Shown: one piece after another, positions 28,989 to 39,023 of the stretch
Layout: every line of letters starts with the position of its first letter
Numbering within the stretch: the stretch's first letter is position 1
Assembly (NCBI RefSeq): GCF_020623625.1
Contig: NC_060203.1
Span: 558,001 to 622,000 of the forward strand
Length of the DNA stretch: 64,000 nucleotides
Reading direction: 5' to 3'
Source of the DNA: Saccharomycodes ludwigii
Taxonomy: Eukaryota; Ascomycota; Saccharomycetes; Saccharomycodales; Saccharomycodaceae
Program-made: the position numbers and the translations under genes
Notes under the pieces: generated by a model
The model's database searches: none
What the model was told of the DNA's origin: nothing
What the model saw: the letters and a program-made list of their open reading frames with translations, nothing else

Positions 28989-30584
28989 ATGTGCAACAGG
29001 TATCAGAAATTATCCAGAAGATTGGTGTGTATCACTCTAATATTATTATACTGTTTTATTGGCATACCCCTATGGTATAAACTAACAACAGTGTATAGAG
29101 CACAACTACCCACACAATATATCAAATCTTTGCATGAAAATAAGCATCAAGATATTCATATGGTTATTCCGGTGTATCTAAATTTTTCCACCTATAAATT
29201 TCCAGACTTGGATAAAGCTGTTCAAGCACAAACGGATAGTGTCATTTCGAACATAGAAAATGGATGGGATGTTAATTGGTCTTTACAACTACAAAATGTA
29301 AATCAAAACAACCTCAATTACACTACTGATTTTTATAAGGATAAGTATGTTGTACAATTAATTTTGGATGATTTTGTTGGTTGTAGCGTTCCCTATGATG
29401 GTAAAGATACCATTGTTTTTTACAACGAAGAAAGTATTTTGTCCAATGATCTTCCATTTTTTATAGCACAAAGTCTAATGGAACACACTTTTAAACTGGA
29501 ATATAATTTACTAAGAAAAGGGGCTCAAAACGGCAATAAGAATGGTGACAGCAATATTGCCATTGAATATTCTCCTCAAGTCCATATTTCCTTGTCTGTG
29601 TTAACTGGCAAGGGATATCCAGTGTCGTGGGAAATCGAAGACATTTTGAACGAGTATTTTACCCCCTTTAGAAAATTTATATCACCTGTGGTTAATTTGA
29701 CGGTAGACACAGAAATAATTTATTACAATGATTTGAATTTAAATAAATTACATAATTCTATTGGTAATTTTACTCATGATCCCATTATAGAAGATTTATC
29801 AGCAATTATTGATCTAAGTGAGCTAACAGGGAAAAATAATTACTATGCAAATGAAAAATCCGTTTTAAACTTAGCCATTGTTTTCCCGGAACATGATTTG
29901 CCACACTCTCTATTCAAAAATGGATCTCCAGTAACCCACGAAAATGACACATTTGCTGTTTCTAGTTTTTTAGTTCCACAATGGGGGTCTTTAATTATTA
30001 ATGAACACGCATTGCCTTCGAATCCAGTAAAATTGAGCAAAGCTTACTTGAAACCGATAATATACAAATTTTCTAATGAGATATTCCAATTATTGGGACT
30101 AAGTGATTTCAAGGAGTCTTTATCTACTCCAATGTTAACAATTGATAGTTTTAAAAGAATTACTACTATTTATTCTAACCTAGATAAAAGTGTAGATACT
30201 TTAAGATCCCTAGTTGACATGACTGAAGAATTGCCTCAAATGGCTATTCCTAAGCAAGTGGCTGATGATGTTATGGAGGCTTTAGATTTAAGGTTGGAAA
30301 TTGTGGGTTTTTTAAACAATCCAAATGATGAAACTGATGAACTGATTTGGGATATTGCATTGAGGAAAAGTAACGAATTAGTTGATATATGTGAACATGC
30401 TTTTTTCCACAAAGATATGATGCAGCAAAATTTTGTTCCACAAGAACATAAAATTGCAGTTTATTTACCTTTATTGGGACCAATTTCCGTTGTTTGTTTC
30501 GGAGGCTTGATTAAATCTTTAAAAGAAAAAAGCCTATGTGATGGAAATGAGGCTGACAGCGAAGAAACCAAAAAAGAGAAATAG
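28989..30584 (+). CDS. GPI17: GPI transamidase subunit Gpi17 (PIG-S)
   Basis: Subunit of the ER transamidase that attaches GPI anchors to proteins. It has 531 residues (534 in S. cerevisiae). An N-terminal membrane segment (about 12-31) runs into GIPLWYKLTTVYRAQLP, the family signature. The lumenal domain has several N-glycosylation sequons. Conserved blocks include SNDLPFFIAQSLMEHTF, YFTPFRKFISPVVNLTVD, IIYYNDLNLNKLHN, VPQWGSLIIN, IFQLLGL and EALDLRLEI. A C-terminal membrane span follows QNFVPQEHKIAVYLPLLGPIS. Topology and order match yeast Gpi17 throughout. Confidence 0.97.
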   Translation: MCNRYQKLSRRLVCITLILLYCFIGIPLWYKLTTVYRAQLPTQYIKSLHENKHQDIHMVIPVYLNFSTYKFPDLDKAVQAQTDSVISNIENGWDVNWSLQLQNVNQNNLNYTTDFYKDKYVVQLILDDFVGCSVPYDGKDTIVFYNEESILSNDLPFFIAQSLMEHTFKLEYNLLRKGAQNGNKNGDSNIAIEYSPQVHISLSVLTGKGYPVSWEIEDILNEYFTPFRKFISPVVNLTVDTEIIYYNDLNLNKLHNSIGNFTHDPIIEDLSAIIDLSELTGKNNYYANEKSVLNLAIVFPEHDLPHSLFKNGSPVTHENDTFAVSSFLVPQWGSLIINEHALPSNPVKLSKAYLKPIIYKFSNEIFQLLGLSDFKESLSTPMLTIDSFKRITTIYSNLDKSVDTLRSLVDMTEELPQMAIPKQVADDVMEALDLRLEIVGFLNNPNDETDELIWDIALRKSNELVDICEHAFFHKDMMQQNFVPQEHKIAVYLPLLGPISVVCFGGLIKSLKEKSLCDGNEADSEETKKEK

Positions 30585-30632
30585 ATATATGTTTACAAAA
30601 GAAAAAAGGAAAAACAGCTATCATTTGTTCTG

Positions 30633-30664
<32 letters not shown>

Positions 30665-31087
30665 GGTGTTAATCTATGTAATTATTTAACATCCAAATCA
30701 AAATACAGAAATTCATTACAAATTATCACCTCTTCAATTAAAAACACGTTCATCGATGTTATATATATATAAAGTTGAATCGTTAAAAATGATATATATA
30801 TATATATGTGCCGGGTAATACAAAATTAAATACTAAAAAAAAAGTGATGTACTGACTACCCGGCCCTGTATTTTTTTTTTCCATTCGATCTTCATGATAA
30901 TCATTTCCCCATTAACTTTTTGATCGGGTGCAACAATATTTTCATAATAAAGTCAACTGGATTGCTTTTCTATTAATGTGGAAGAACGAGTAGTATATTA
31001 TAGATAGCTCAATTAACTATTTTCTGTGATCAATAACAGGAACAACGAAACATAAAAAAAAATATACAATTAAAGCACAAGGAAAAA
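30585..31087. other. GPI17-TAF11 intergenic region
   Basis: 503 bp. Contains a (TA)n microsatellite of about 26 bp near 30637-30662, further TATATA blocks, and two Reb1-type sites listed separately. No gene was seen. Confidence 0.45.
30811..30863. promoter_or_regulatory. Inverted pair of Reb1-type sites upstream of TAF11
   Basis: CCGGGTAA (30811-30818) is a perfect Reb1 match on the minus strand; CTACCCGG (30856-30863) is a one-mismatch match on the plus strand. They face each other about 38 bp apart, roughly 225-275 bp before the TAF11 ATG. Confidence 0.45.
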
Positions 31088-32623
31088 ATGGCCAAAACTA
31101 AAAAGGGTCATGACACCGTCCCCAACAAAACTTCTTCAGTCAAAAAACCCACCAACCATAATAACAAAGCTACTGGCCCCATAGTTAAATTTCCTGAATC
31201 TAACTATCAATCTAAAATAACTGTGAACAAGTATCTAGAAACAAAAAAGATTATTGAAGATTCATTGATTAATGATTGGAAATATTGTAAATATAAACTC
31301 AAGCAATGCCGTATGGGTGGAGATGGGGTTATGGAAACTTACTTAAGGAAATATATTAATGATTTACAGAATGAACAGTCTCGATACACTGAGGATTGTG
31401 TTGAATATGATAAATATAGTGAAGAATATTCAGTTGATGATGAAAATGAAAGTTTTAGCAGCACTGATGATGTGCATAAAGAACAATTTATCAATAAAGA
31501 TAATGACAATAAAAAGAGATTATATCCAATTGACAACGTGCCCCTACAGGATTCAGTAGTTGGAGAAAATACTAATAAAAATAAAAGGCAAAAAACGTTG
31601 ATTAAAGATGTCAATAATATTCCGTCGGATTTAGTTTTCCCTAAGGATTTATATGAAAAGGAGATAGAAGAATTGCCCAAACCTAGAGAACTAGATGAGC
31701 CCACAAAATTAAAGTTATTGACGGACCATTTGGATTCTGAACAAATGGATAGATTTGAAGTTTTTAGAAGAACAAGATTACCCAAACAAATGGTCAGAAG
31801 GTTAGCCAATTTGGTCACTAACCAAAGCGTTCCCATGCAGATAGCTATTGTTTTGGGCACTGTCGGGAAATTATTCGTTGGCGAAATAGTAGAAAAGGCC
31901 TTACTTATTAAACAGAAACATATTTTACAACACATGTTAGATGAATACATTAGAAGAAAATTATATGGGAATAGAATTTTGAAAATTTTGAAAAAATTAA
32001 CTAAATTATGTTTAACCAGTGGTAACTATGCTAGTAGCAATAACAGCAATAGTAAAACCGCTAATACTGCCACCACTACCAGTGATACCGATATTCATAG
32101 CAAAATAGAAGAGAAAGAAGAAGAACAAATGTCAATGGCAAAGGAGGGCTCAACAGAGAAAACTGCAGCTACTTTAAAGGGCAGAGAGCACAATAAAAAA
32201 ACGAAAGATGATACTGTAGGTGCGCCAAATATCATCTATACTTTAGAAGATATAGCCAATGATGGAATATATGCGAATGACATATATCCTGATTTTGAAT
32301 CTATGATAAATGACATAGATGAGGATGATTACGAACCACCAAAGGCTAATAGCACAAAATTAAAACAACATATCGTGACATTAACCGTATTATTAAACAC
32401 AACGGATAACAGTGCCAAGATAAGGAATTCATTATTGAAACAATTTAATTATTGGGGAACGCTTTTCAATAAGATTGATATTAAAGTAGATAAATATACA
32501 GATACACCTTTATTACCAGAACATTTAAGAGAAGCGTGGAGATTGTATCGTTTAGAAAATAAAACTTTACCATCAGGCACATTTAGACAGCAAGGCGAGG
32601 GAAATGGATGGATGTTTGAATAA
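31088..32623 (+). CDS. TAF11: TFIID subunit Taf11
   Basis: Histone-fold TFIID subunit that pairs with Taf13 and contacts TFIIA/TBP. It has 511 residues (346 in S. cerevisiae). A charged, low-complexity N-terminus comes first. The histone fold starts near 217 with EQMDRFEVFRRTRLPKQMV and LGTVGKLFVGEIVEKALLI (TAFII28 family). An insertion rich in Asn/Thr/Lys follows (about 315-385). The C-terminal block TDTPLLPEHLREAWRLYRLE and RQQGEGNGWMFE matches the yeast C-terminus closely. Convergent with PPM1 99 bp away. Confidence 0.96.
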   Translation: MAKTKKGHDTVPNKTSSVKKPTNHNNKATGPIVKFPESNYQSKITVNKYLETKKIIEDSLINDWKYCKYKLKQCRMGGDGVMETYLRKYINDLQNEQSRYTEDCVEYDKYSEEYSVDDENESFSSTDDVHKEQFINKDNDNKKRLYPIDNVPLQDSVVGENTNKNKRQKTLIKDVNNIPSDLVFPKDLYEKEIEELPKPRELDEPTKLKLLTDHLDSEQMDRFEVFRRTRLPKQMVRRLANLVTNQSVPMQIAIVLGTVGKLFVGEIVEKALLIKQKHILQHMLDEYIRRKLYGNRILKILKKLTKLCLTSGNYASSNNSNSKTANTATTTSDTDIHSKIEEKEEEQMSMAKEGSTEKTAATLKGREHNKKTKDDTVGAPNIIYTLEDIANDGIYANDIYPDFESMINDIDEDDYEPPKANSTKLKQHIVTLTVLLNTTDNSAKIRNSLLKQFNYWGTLFNKIDIKVDKYTDTPLLPEHLREAWRLYRLENKTLPSGTFRQQGEGNGWMFE

Positions 32624-32722
32624 TGGTAATGATGACTTATGCAAGTCCACTTATAGTATTGAATCACGTACACGTACATATGCATGTATATTTATATATG
32701 TAAATAAATGTATATACATATT

Positions 32723-33730
32723 CTAGAAGTATAAAATGACATAATGTGATAAAATAATTTTTAATTCTTCTAATTCATCTAAAAATTCACATTTTTGCAC
32801 TCTAGTCTTCTCTTTCAAGGGGATTTTAGTTTGGAATATTTCCCACATATCTTCAATTTTAATAGAAATATCGCTATTAATAATTGAACTGAATCTTTTT
32901 GAATATTTCTCCTTGGTGTTATATGTCAATAATGTAGGTAGTTTTAAATTTCTTTGAAATAATAAATTGTCGGTCATTATTTGGCCGAATTTATCTGTTC
33001 CACCGATAGGATCATAACTAACCCAATGTAAATTGTTGGTTTTCGCATTGAATACTGAATTTAGTTTGGATATAAGTTCAATGGACTTTGCATCTTCAAT
33101 ATAACACAAACAACATTCAGTGATTATGATAGTTTTCAAACTGAAATCACAACCTACCAGTTCCAATTGTTTAATTAACTCATCAGTATTTCTATTTAAA
33201 TTAAATGACATTAGCTGGTATTTACCATCTGTGCTGCCACCATTATCATTTAAATCAAATAGAGATGGATTTTTTTTATTCAGATTGCTTAAAACACGAC
33301 CCTTTGTTTCTATTGCCATCGGAAAATCCACATCTATGTATCTTTCCAATCTTTCTTCGTAAATATGGTTATACTGAAAATATCTTAGATCTGTACCACA
33401 TCCTAAATTAATGATCTGGAAATGGTTGTTTTTTTCTGTGTTATCTGAATTCGGTAGTAAATACAAAGATAAAACATGATCTATCGAAACAGTTCTCAAA
33501 TATGTACCTATATTCATTATCGGGTAGTTATTTGAACTCATTAATTTTTTGATCTTATTATAAGATCTCCTTGTAACTTTAGGCAATTCGTTGAAATATG
33601 AGTTGTACAATAATTCATAATTAGGGTATACACTAAAGATCTGAGGATCAGGCAAGTACTTTTTATTAATACAAGCTATCTTTGAGCTTATAGCGTCGTA
33701 ATCTGTTTCTTGAATGACTAGTTGTTCCAT
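32723..33730 (-). CDS. PPM1: Leucine carboxyl methyltransferase for PP2A
   Basis: Methylates the C-terminal Leu of PP2A catalytic subunits (human LCMT1). It has 335 residues (328 in S. cerevisiae). QETDYDAISSKIACI is the family N-terminus. MNIGTYLRT precedes the SAM site IINLGCGTDLRYF (106-118). IIITECCLCYIE, WVSYDPIGGTDKFGQIM, LTYNTKEKYSKRF and the C-terminal MWEIF and FLDELEELK segments all match. It probably shares a divergent promoter with PPZ1 (YDR435C-YDR436W order). Confidence 0.96.
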   Translation of the reverse strand: MEQLVIQETDYDAISSKIACINKKYLPDPQIFSVYPNYELLYNSYFNELPKVTRRSYNKIKKLMSSNNYPIMNIGTYLRTVSIDHVLSLYLLPNSDNTEKNNHFQIINLGCGTDLRYFQYNHIYEERLERYIDVDFPMAIETKGRVLSNLNKKNPSLFDLNDNGGSTDGKYQLMSFNLNRNTDELIKQLELVGCDFSLKTIIITECCLCYIEDAKSIELISKLNSVFNAKTNNLHWVSYDPIGGTDKFGQIMTDNLLFQRNLKLPTLLTYNTKEKYSKRFSSIINSDISIKIEDMWEIFQTKIPLKEKTRVQKCEFLDELEELKIILSHYVILYF

Positions 33731-34590
33731 ATAATGATACTGGGTGGCTATTATTTACTAATGGTGAAGTTTATTTTTCATTTTTCAATTTCTTAAACGT
33801 TTATGAGTGTGAAGTGGTAAAGGAACAACGTTTTAATTCATTTGAGGGCGAGTTTTCATTTTTTAATTTTGATGCAAAAATTTCGTATGTAGTTTCTTTT
33901 CCGTATATATGTGAATACCGATAATATTCGGATTATTTAAATAATATATATATATAATATATATCGCCGTGTTTGTCAGGGTCTTTCGTACAAGATGATG
34001 TAAGGCATATCAATTAACAAGATGGCTGATGTACGGATGTTTCTATATTTAGAAGATTACAATACGAAAAAAGAAAAGAAAGGAAGAAAAAAAAAAAAGG
34101 AATAGAATTTCTACAAACGGAAAGAAAAGGCTTTCCTTTTTCTTTTTTGTTACTTTTTTAATTCTTTATAACAAAAATATTTTCATATCTTGCCAGCAAA
34201 TTTAATTCATAAAGTTAACTTTGTCTTGCATTCTTTTTTTTTTTTTTTTTTTTTTTATATGTACCACTGTTATAAATAACTTTTTTAAGGAAAAAAAAAT
34301 AAAAAAAATAAAAGGAAAGCAGCTTTATTTATCCATTATTTAGTTTTGTTTTCATATCTAAATTATATTATACTTCCTTTATTTAAAACATTATTCATGG
34401 AAATATAAGGCAATACAAAGAGTACCTTAGAAGATAAACGAATAAAAGTTCAAAAATTGAGAGGAAAATATTAACGAAAAAAAATAGAGAGGCTTTGTTA
34501 GTTCCTTAGAATACAACAACGTCATACAAAGAGAAAAAAAAAAAAAAAAAAAAAAAAAAGAAAAAAAAATTAAATAAATAAATAATAAAT
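33731..34590. other. Divergent promoter region PPM1 / PPZ
   Basis: 860 bp with A/T homopolymers (T-run about 34231-34256, A-run about 34536-34559) and TATATA near 33945-33962. No factor site was recognised with confidence and no small gene was seen. Confidence 0.4.
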
Positions 34591-37302
34591 ATGGGAAATT
34601 CAGGCTCCAAAGGTGTCGAAGGTAGAGTACCATCAAATTCATCAGGTAACCATAATACTAATAAGACTTCTCGTTTAAGCGGTGATTACAGTGATACTAT
34701 CAGCACACATAGCACACATAGCAATGCTTCAAAGAAGAAAAAACTAAGAAAACCTAGTAGAAAATCATCCATTAGAAGTGTAAGCTCTAATAATATTACT
34801 ACAAAAACTAGTATAGATGATAATTTAACTACAAATAATCCAGAAACAGATCATATTAACAACGAAACTCGTCAACCTCATAGCACCCACCGCAACTTAC
34901 CATCCAATCTTATTCATAGAAGATCTAAAAGTAGTTCTGCAATTCCAGCAATTAGCAACACAAATACAAACACCACTTCTACAACAGATAACGAGAATGG
35001 TAATAATACAAATGCCATTAAAAGTAGTACTACCGGCAACCATAAAAGATCCTTTACGCCTTCAAGACAAAGACGATCATCAGATACCAATACTGACAAA
35101 TCTTTGCCTGCTTCCATGATACAGATGGAACCGAGTACTAGTATATTGAGAACCAAGCGGGGTAGTGGTAGCAGTAGCAGTAGTAACATCAATAATAATA
35201 ATAACAGTAATAATAATAATAATAATAATAATAATCATAATAATAATGGAAGTACGTTTCATGAGAATGCCTTAACTGATGATGATAATGATGAGTATTA
35301 TAACAGTAGCAATAATAATTTAAAATTGACAAAAAAGAAAAGCAATGATTCATCTTCATTTAAAAAAAGATTTCCTTTTAATTCTCCAAGTACATCTAGA
35401 AGAAATAGTTTTAATTCTACATCAAGTTTAAGACGTACTTTATCCAACAATAGTAGCAATGGGAATAATAGAAATAATGATCAGGATAGTAGGAGTTCTA
35501 GCGCTGGAAATAATCAATCAAATGCATATTTGGAGGTTCCATTTAGTAATGGTAGTAACAATAACAACAATAATAATCACAGCCATAATGAGAACAATAA
35601 CACTAATAATTTGGCCTCTCTATCAAGAACGTCATCTATTGTGTCATCCTCTTCAAATGGCAATAGCGCGAATAACGGTAGTGGCACCCCTTCACATTCT
35701 AGATTTAATAATGGTAGTAGAAAGTCCTCTTTTAGTAGTTTACGTAGTGCTAGTAGATCTAATTATACTACTCCAATGGCTTCGCCTGGGATTTTGCAAA
35801 ATGCACATTCAGGTGACGATTACTTTAGCATAAATAAGCGTGGATATAGTAATAGTGTTTCAAGCAACAATAGTGCTGGTGCCAATACTGACCATGTTTT
35901 AATAAATAGCAACAATTATACTGGTGACAATGATTACAACAATGGGTCTTATGTTGAAAACTCAGGGAGTTATGACACCAAAAGTTTTATTGGTGAACAA
36001 GATTTTGGTCACAACACGCTTAATGATTGCGGGCATGTAAAAGACACTTTTCCCAGAATTGATAATAATAACAACCTGTTAACGTCCGATGAATTATTAA
36101 CGCAATCGGAAGACGGGACGGGAAACCCAGATGGTACTGGCGTTAAGACGAACCATCATATTGAAGGTGGTGATTACATAACAAACAATGACACGGATGC
36201 TAATAATAATAATAATAATACAAACAAAAACAATGGTGATACAAATCCTACAGCAACAAAGAAAAAGAAAGTTATAAGGCCTTTAGATATAGATTTAACA
36301 ATTCAGAAACTATTGGATGCTGGGTATTCTGGTAAAAGAACCAAAAACGTTTGTTTAAAAAACAGTGAGATTCAACAAATTTGTCATTTATCAAGAGAAA
36401 TATTTTTATTACAACCAGCCCTATTGGAATTGTCGCCGCCAGTTAAAATTGTTGGTGATGTTCATGGCCAATATGGCGATCTAATTAGAATGTTTGATAA
36501 GTGTGGCTTTCCACCAACCTCGAATTATTTATTTCTAGGTGATTACGTTGACCGTGGCAAACAAAGCTTAGAAACTATTCTATTGCTATTGTGCTATAAG
36601 ATTAAATACCCAGAAAACTTTTTTTTATTAAGAGGAAACCACGAGTGTGCTAACGTTACAAGAGTCTATGGTTTCTATGATGAATGTAAAAGACGATGCA
36701 CAATTAAAATATGGAAGTTGTTTATAGATACATTTAATACTTTGCCATTGGCGGCAATTGTTGCTGGGAAAATTTTTTGTGTTCATGGTGGATTATCTCC
36801 CGTTTTAAATTCCATGGATGAAATTAGACACGTTAGCAGACCAACGGATGTGCCGGATTTTGGATTAATTAATGACTTATTGTGGAGTGATCCTACCGAT
36901 TCACCCAATGAATGGGAGGATAACGAAAGGGGTGTTAGTTATTGTTATAATAAAGTTGCTATCAATAAATTTTTAAATAAATTTGGGTTTGATTTAGTTT
37001 GTAGGGCGCATATGGTTGTTGAGGATGGATATGAGTTTTTTAACGATCGTAGTCTAGTTACTGTATTTTCTGCACCTAATTATTGTGGGGAGTTTGATAA
37101 TTGGGGTGCTGTTATGAGTGTTAGTGATGGATTGTTATGTAGTTTTGAATTATTGGAACCATTAGACAGTGCAGCTTTGAAATTGGTTATGAAAAAGGGT
37201 AGGCAGGAGAGAAAATTGGCTGCATTACAGCAACAGCAGCAGCAACAGCAGCAGCAGCAGCAGCTACAACAGGAGGCTTATGGGCAGGAAGTGCAACAGT
37301 AG
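34591..37302 (+). CDS. PPZ1: PPZ-type serine/threonine phosphatase
   Basis: PP1-like phosphatase that restrains Trk potassium uptake and salt tolerance and is inhibited by Hal3. It has 903 residues (692 in S. cerevisiae Ppz1). MGNSGSKG is a typical N-myristoylation start. A very long Ser/Asn-rich unstructured N-terminus (to about 560) precedes the catalytic domain. Metal and catalytic motifs are intact: GDVHG (Asp623, His625), GDYVDRG (Asp651, Asp654) and RGNHE (Arg681, Asn683, His684). [13 protein letters not shown] and the [11 protein letters not shown] segment follow. A C-terminal Gln tract is odd for the family. One gene corresponds to both PPZ1 and PPZ2 of S. cerevisiae. Confidence 0.95.
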   Translation: MGNSGSKGVEGRVPSNSSGNHNTNKTSRLSGDYSDTISTHSTHSNASKKKKLRKPSRKSSIRSVSSNNITTKTSIDDNLTTNNPETDHINNETRQPHSTHRNLPSNLIHRRSKSSSAIPAISNTNTNTTSTTDNENGNNTNAIKSSTTGNHKRSFTPSRQRRSSDTNTDKSLPASMIQMEPSTSILRTKRGSGSSSSSNINNNNNSNNNNNNNNNHNNNGSTFHENALTDDDNDEYYNSSNNNLKLTKKKSNDSSSFKKRFPFNSPSTSRRNSFNSTSSLRRTLSNNSSNGNNRNNDQDSRSSSAGNNQSNAYLEVPFSNGSNNNNNNNHSHNENNNTNNLASLSRTSSIVSSSSNGNSANNGSGTPSHSRFNNGSRKSSFSSLRSASRSNYTTPMASPGILQNAHSGDDYFSINKRGYSNSVSSNNSAGANTDHVLINSNNYTGDNDYNNGSYVENSGSYDTKSFIGEQDFGHNTLNDCGHVKDTFPRIDNNNNLLTSDELLTQSEDGTGNPDGTGVKTNHHIEGGDYITNNDTDANNNNNNTNKNNGDTNPTATKKKKVIRPLDIDLTIQKLLDAGYSGKRTKNVCLKNSEIQQICHLSREIFLLQPALLELSPPVKIVGDVHGQYGDLIRMFDKCGFPPTSNYLFLGDYVDRGKQSLETILLLLCYKIKYPENFFLLRGNHECANVTRVYGFYDECKRRCTIKIWKLFIDTFNTLPLAAIVAGKIFCVHGGLSPVLNSMDEIRHVSRPTDVPDFGLINDLLWSDPTDSPNEWEDNERGVSYCYNKVAINKFLNKFGFDLVCRAHMVVEDGYEFFNDRSLVTVFSAPNYCGEFDNWGAVMSVSDGLLCSFELLEPLDSAALKLVMKKGRQERKLAALQQQQQQQQQQQQLQQEAYGQEVQQ

Positions 37303-37316
37303 CATTACTGGCTATA

Positions 37317-37349
<33 letters not shown>

Positions 37350-37548
37350 ATGTATTGATGTAAATTTTATAGTTAGATAAGATTTAGGAAATTACTATCA
37401 TGTTTTTATTACAGCACATTTGCTGCTTGAACAAACAGTACGGTTCATGAGTATTTCTGGTCTATATTAAATTTGTTATACATATAGTTCTAAAAAAGAG
37501 GTATTTGATTAATATTTAGGTTTCACAACTACGCTAGTAGTTAGTGAA

Positions 37549-37589
<41 letters not shown>

Positions 37590-37623
37590 ATTTTTCGCTC
37601 ATTATCATGTCTCAGGAAAGCAC
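37303..37623. terminator. Convergent junction PPZ / GPI19-like gene
   Basis: 321 bp with a (TA)n tract right after the PPZ stop (about 37313-37348) and about 29 T at 37556-37585 near the end of the converging gene. Presumed 3' ends. Confidence 0.4.
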
Positions 37624-38343
37624 TTAACATTCAATATGGCTATTAATAATATTATTATTAGTATTATGGGATAGATATAATTTTTCACAAACCCTATGTA
37701 TTGGTACGTCAACGACCCCGATTTTTTCTTTATCTAGGGATTCCTTATTGTTCAATAAACAACTATATTCATCTACAAAATTATGAACATTATCCAGTAA
37801 CAAATCATCACATTTATCATCGGTTTCGGTATTCACATTATTACTCTTGTTAATTTTTGTGGGCCTAAATGTTTGGAAATTAAGTATTGGTAGCACTAAA
37901 TAGATATAAAACATTGTCATAATTAAACAACTTGAGAGTATTAAAATCCAATATTTTTGTGGAATAAATACAAAATCATCCAAAATTTTAGTCAAATCTC
38001 CAGTATTATTTTGTTCATCGGCGTAAGATGTAATATTCCCCTCATTCAACACAGATTGAAACGTAAAGCAGCTCGCTAAGAACTTCGGTATGAGTATTTT
38101 AAGAGCATTTTTCCAGAATGTAAAAAACAAAACCAAAATAGGAGTGGAATTTGATTTTTTAGAAGTATCACATAACGAACAGAAAAATGAAAATATGCCT
38201 TCTTTGAAATTTGAGGTTGTATTCCCAAACAACGTTGTAAGTATTGGTACTATTAAATCATATAAAAGTATATTTAGTATTAGTACTGCAAAAAATAGGC
38301 TTGATATGAGGTATATTGTGAATCCAAAGGTGTCGATAATCAT
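37624..38343 (-). CDS. GPI19: GPI-GlcNAc transferase subunit, PIG-P family
   Basis: PIG-P/Gpi19 is a small membrane subunit of the enzyme that starts GPI synthesis on the cytosolic face of the ER. From the ATG at 38341-38343 the protein has 239 residues, against 140 in S. cerevisiae. The frame extends upstream only from a GTG through low-complexity leader. A first hydrophobic span (TFGFTIYLISSLFFAVLILN) and a second (IPQKYWILILSSCLIMTMFYIYLVL) follow the PIG-P pattern, the second preceded by PQ(K/R)(Y/R)W. The C-terminal PIHRVCEKLYL resembles LSLMDACQLLYL of yeast. About 90 extra residues lie between the spans. Position beside PPZ (YDR436W-YDR437W) supports the call, though it lies on the opposite strand. 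Confidence 0.72.
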   Translation of the reverse strand: MIIDTFGFTIYLISSLFFAVLILNILLYDLIVPILTTLFGNTTSNFKEGIFSFFCSLCDTSKKSNSTPILVLFFTFWKNALKILIPKFLASCFTFQSVLNEGNITSYADEQNNTGDLTKILDDFVFIPQKYWILILSSCLIMTMFYIYLVLPILNFQTFRPTKINKSNNVNTETDDKCDDLLLDNVHNFVDEYSCLLNNKESLDKEKIGVVDVPIHRVCEKLYLSHNTNNNIINSHIEC

Positions 38344-38966
38344 TATGCTATATATGTATATATATTGTTTTTTTTTTTTTTTTTTTGCTTTATTTACCTT
38401 TTTAAAAAAATTAAAATATAAAATAACATGCACTAAACGTATGTACTAGACGTCACAAAGGCAAAGAATAATGCATCAAGGAAGTGACCATTATTTATAA
38501 TTAAAATAATGCAGTGAAAAAAAAAACAAATAAAATGTTATAAATATATTTAGATGTATATGTAAAAGATGAGTTTAAAGCAAATAATAATTATAAATAA
38601 ATATGGGGAAAAAAAATAGATTTGCTTTCTTGCCCTACAAAAAAAAAAAAAAAAAAAAGAAAAAAGAAAAAAAAAAGAAACAATAATAACCCTTTCCAAC
38701 AAGCATAAGCAAAGCATAAATATAGGATAATTATAACTTTATATTGTTAATAATATTTCTAAAATACAAAAATAAAAATACAGAATACAAATAAATCAAC
38801 AATAAAATGGAAATGGAAATGAAGAATCAATTAATATGGGTTCAGTCGAAAATAGTGCCGAATAATTGTAAAACAAAAAAATGCCATACTTGATAATCAT
38901 AATGATTAGTACAAATATTGTCAGTCAAACTAGCACTATTGCTATCATCATTATAACTATTAATGA

Positions 38967-38997
<31 letters not shown>

Positions 38998-39023
38998 CCC
39001 CCTTCTTTTCTTTTTCATCTTTT
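38344..39023. other. GPI19 promoter and PSP2 3' region
   Basis: 680 bp of AT-rich DNA with A-runs (38639-38658) and a T-run of about 27 (38971-38997). No gene or recognised site. Confidence 0.4.
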
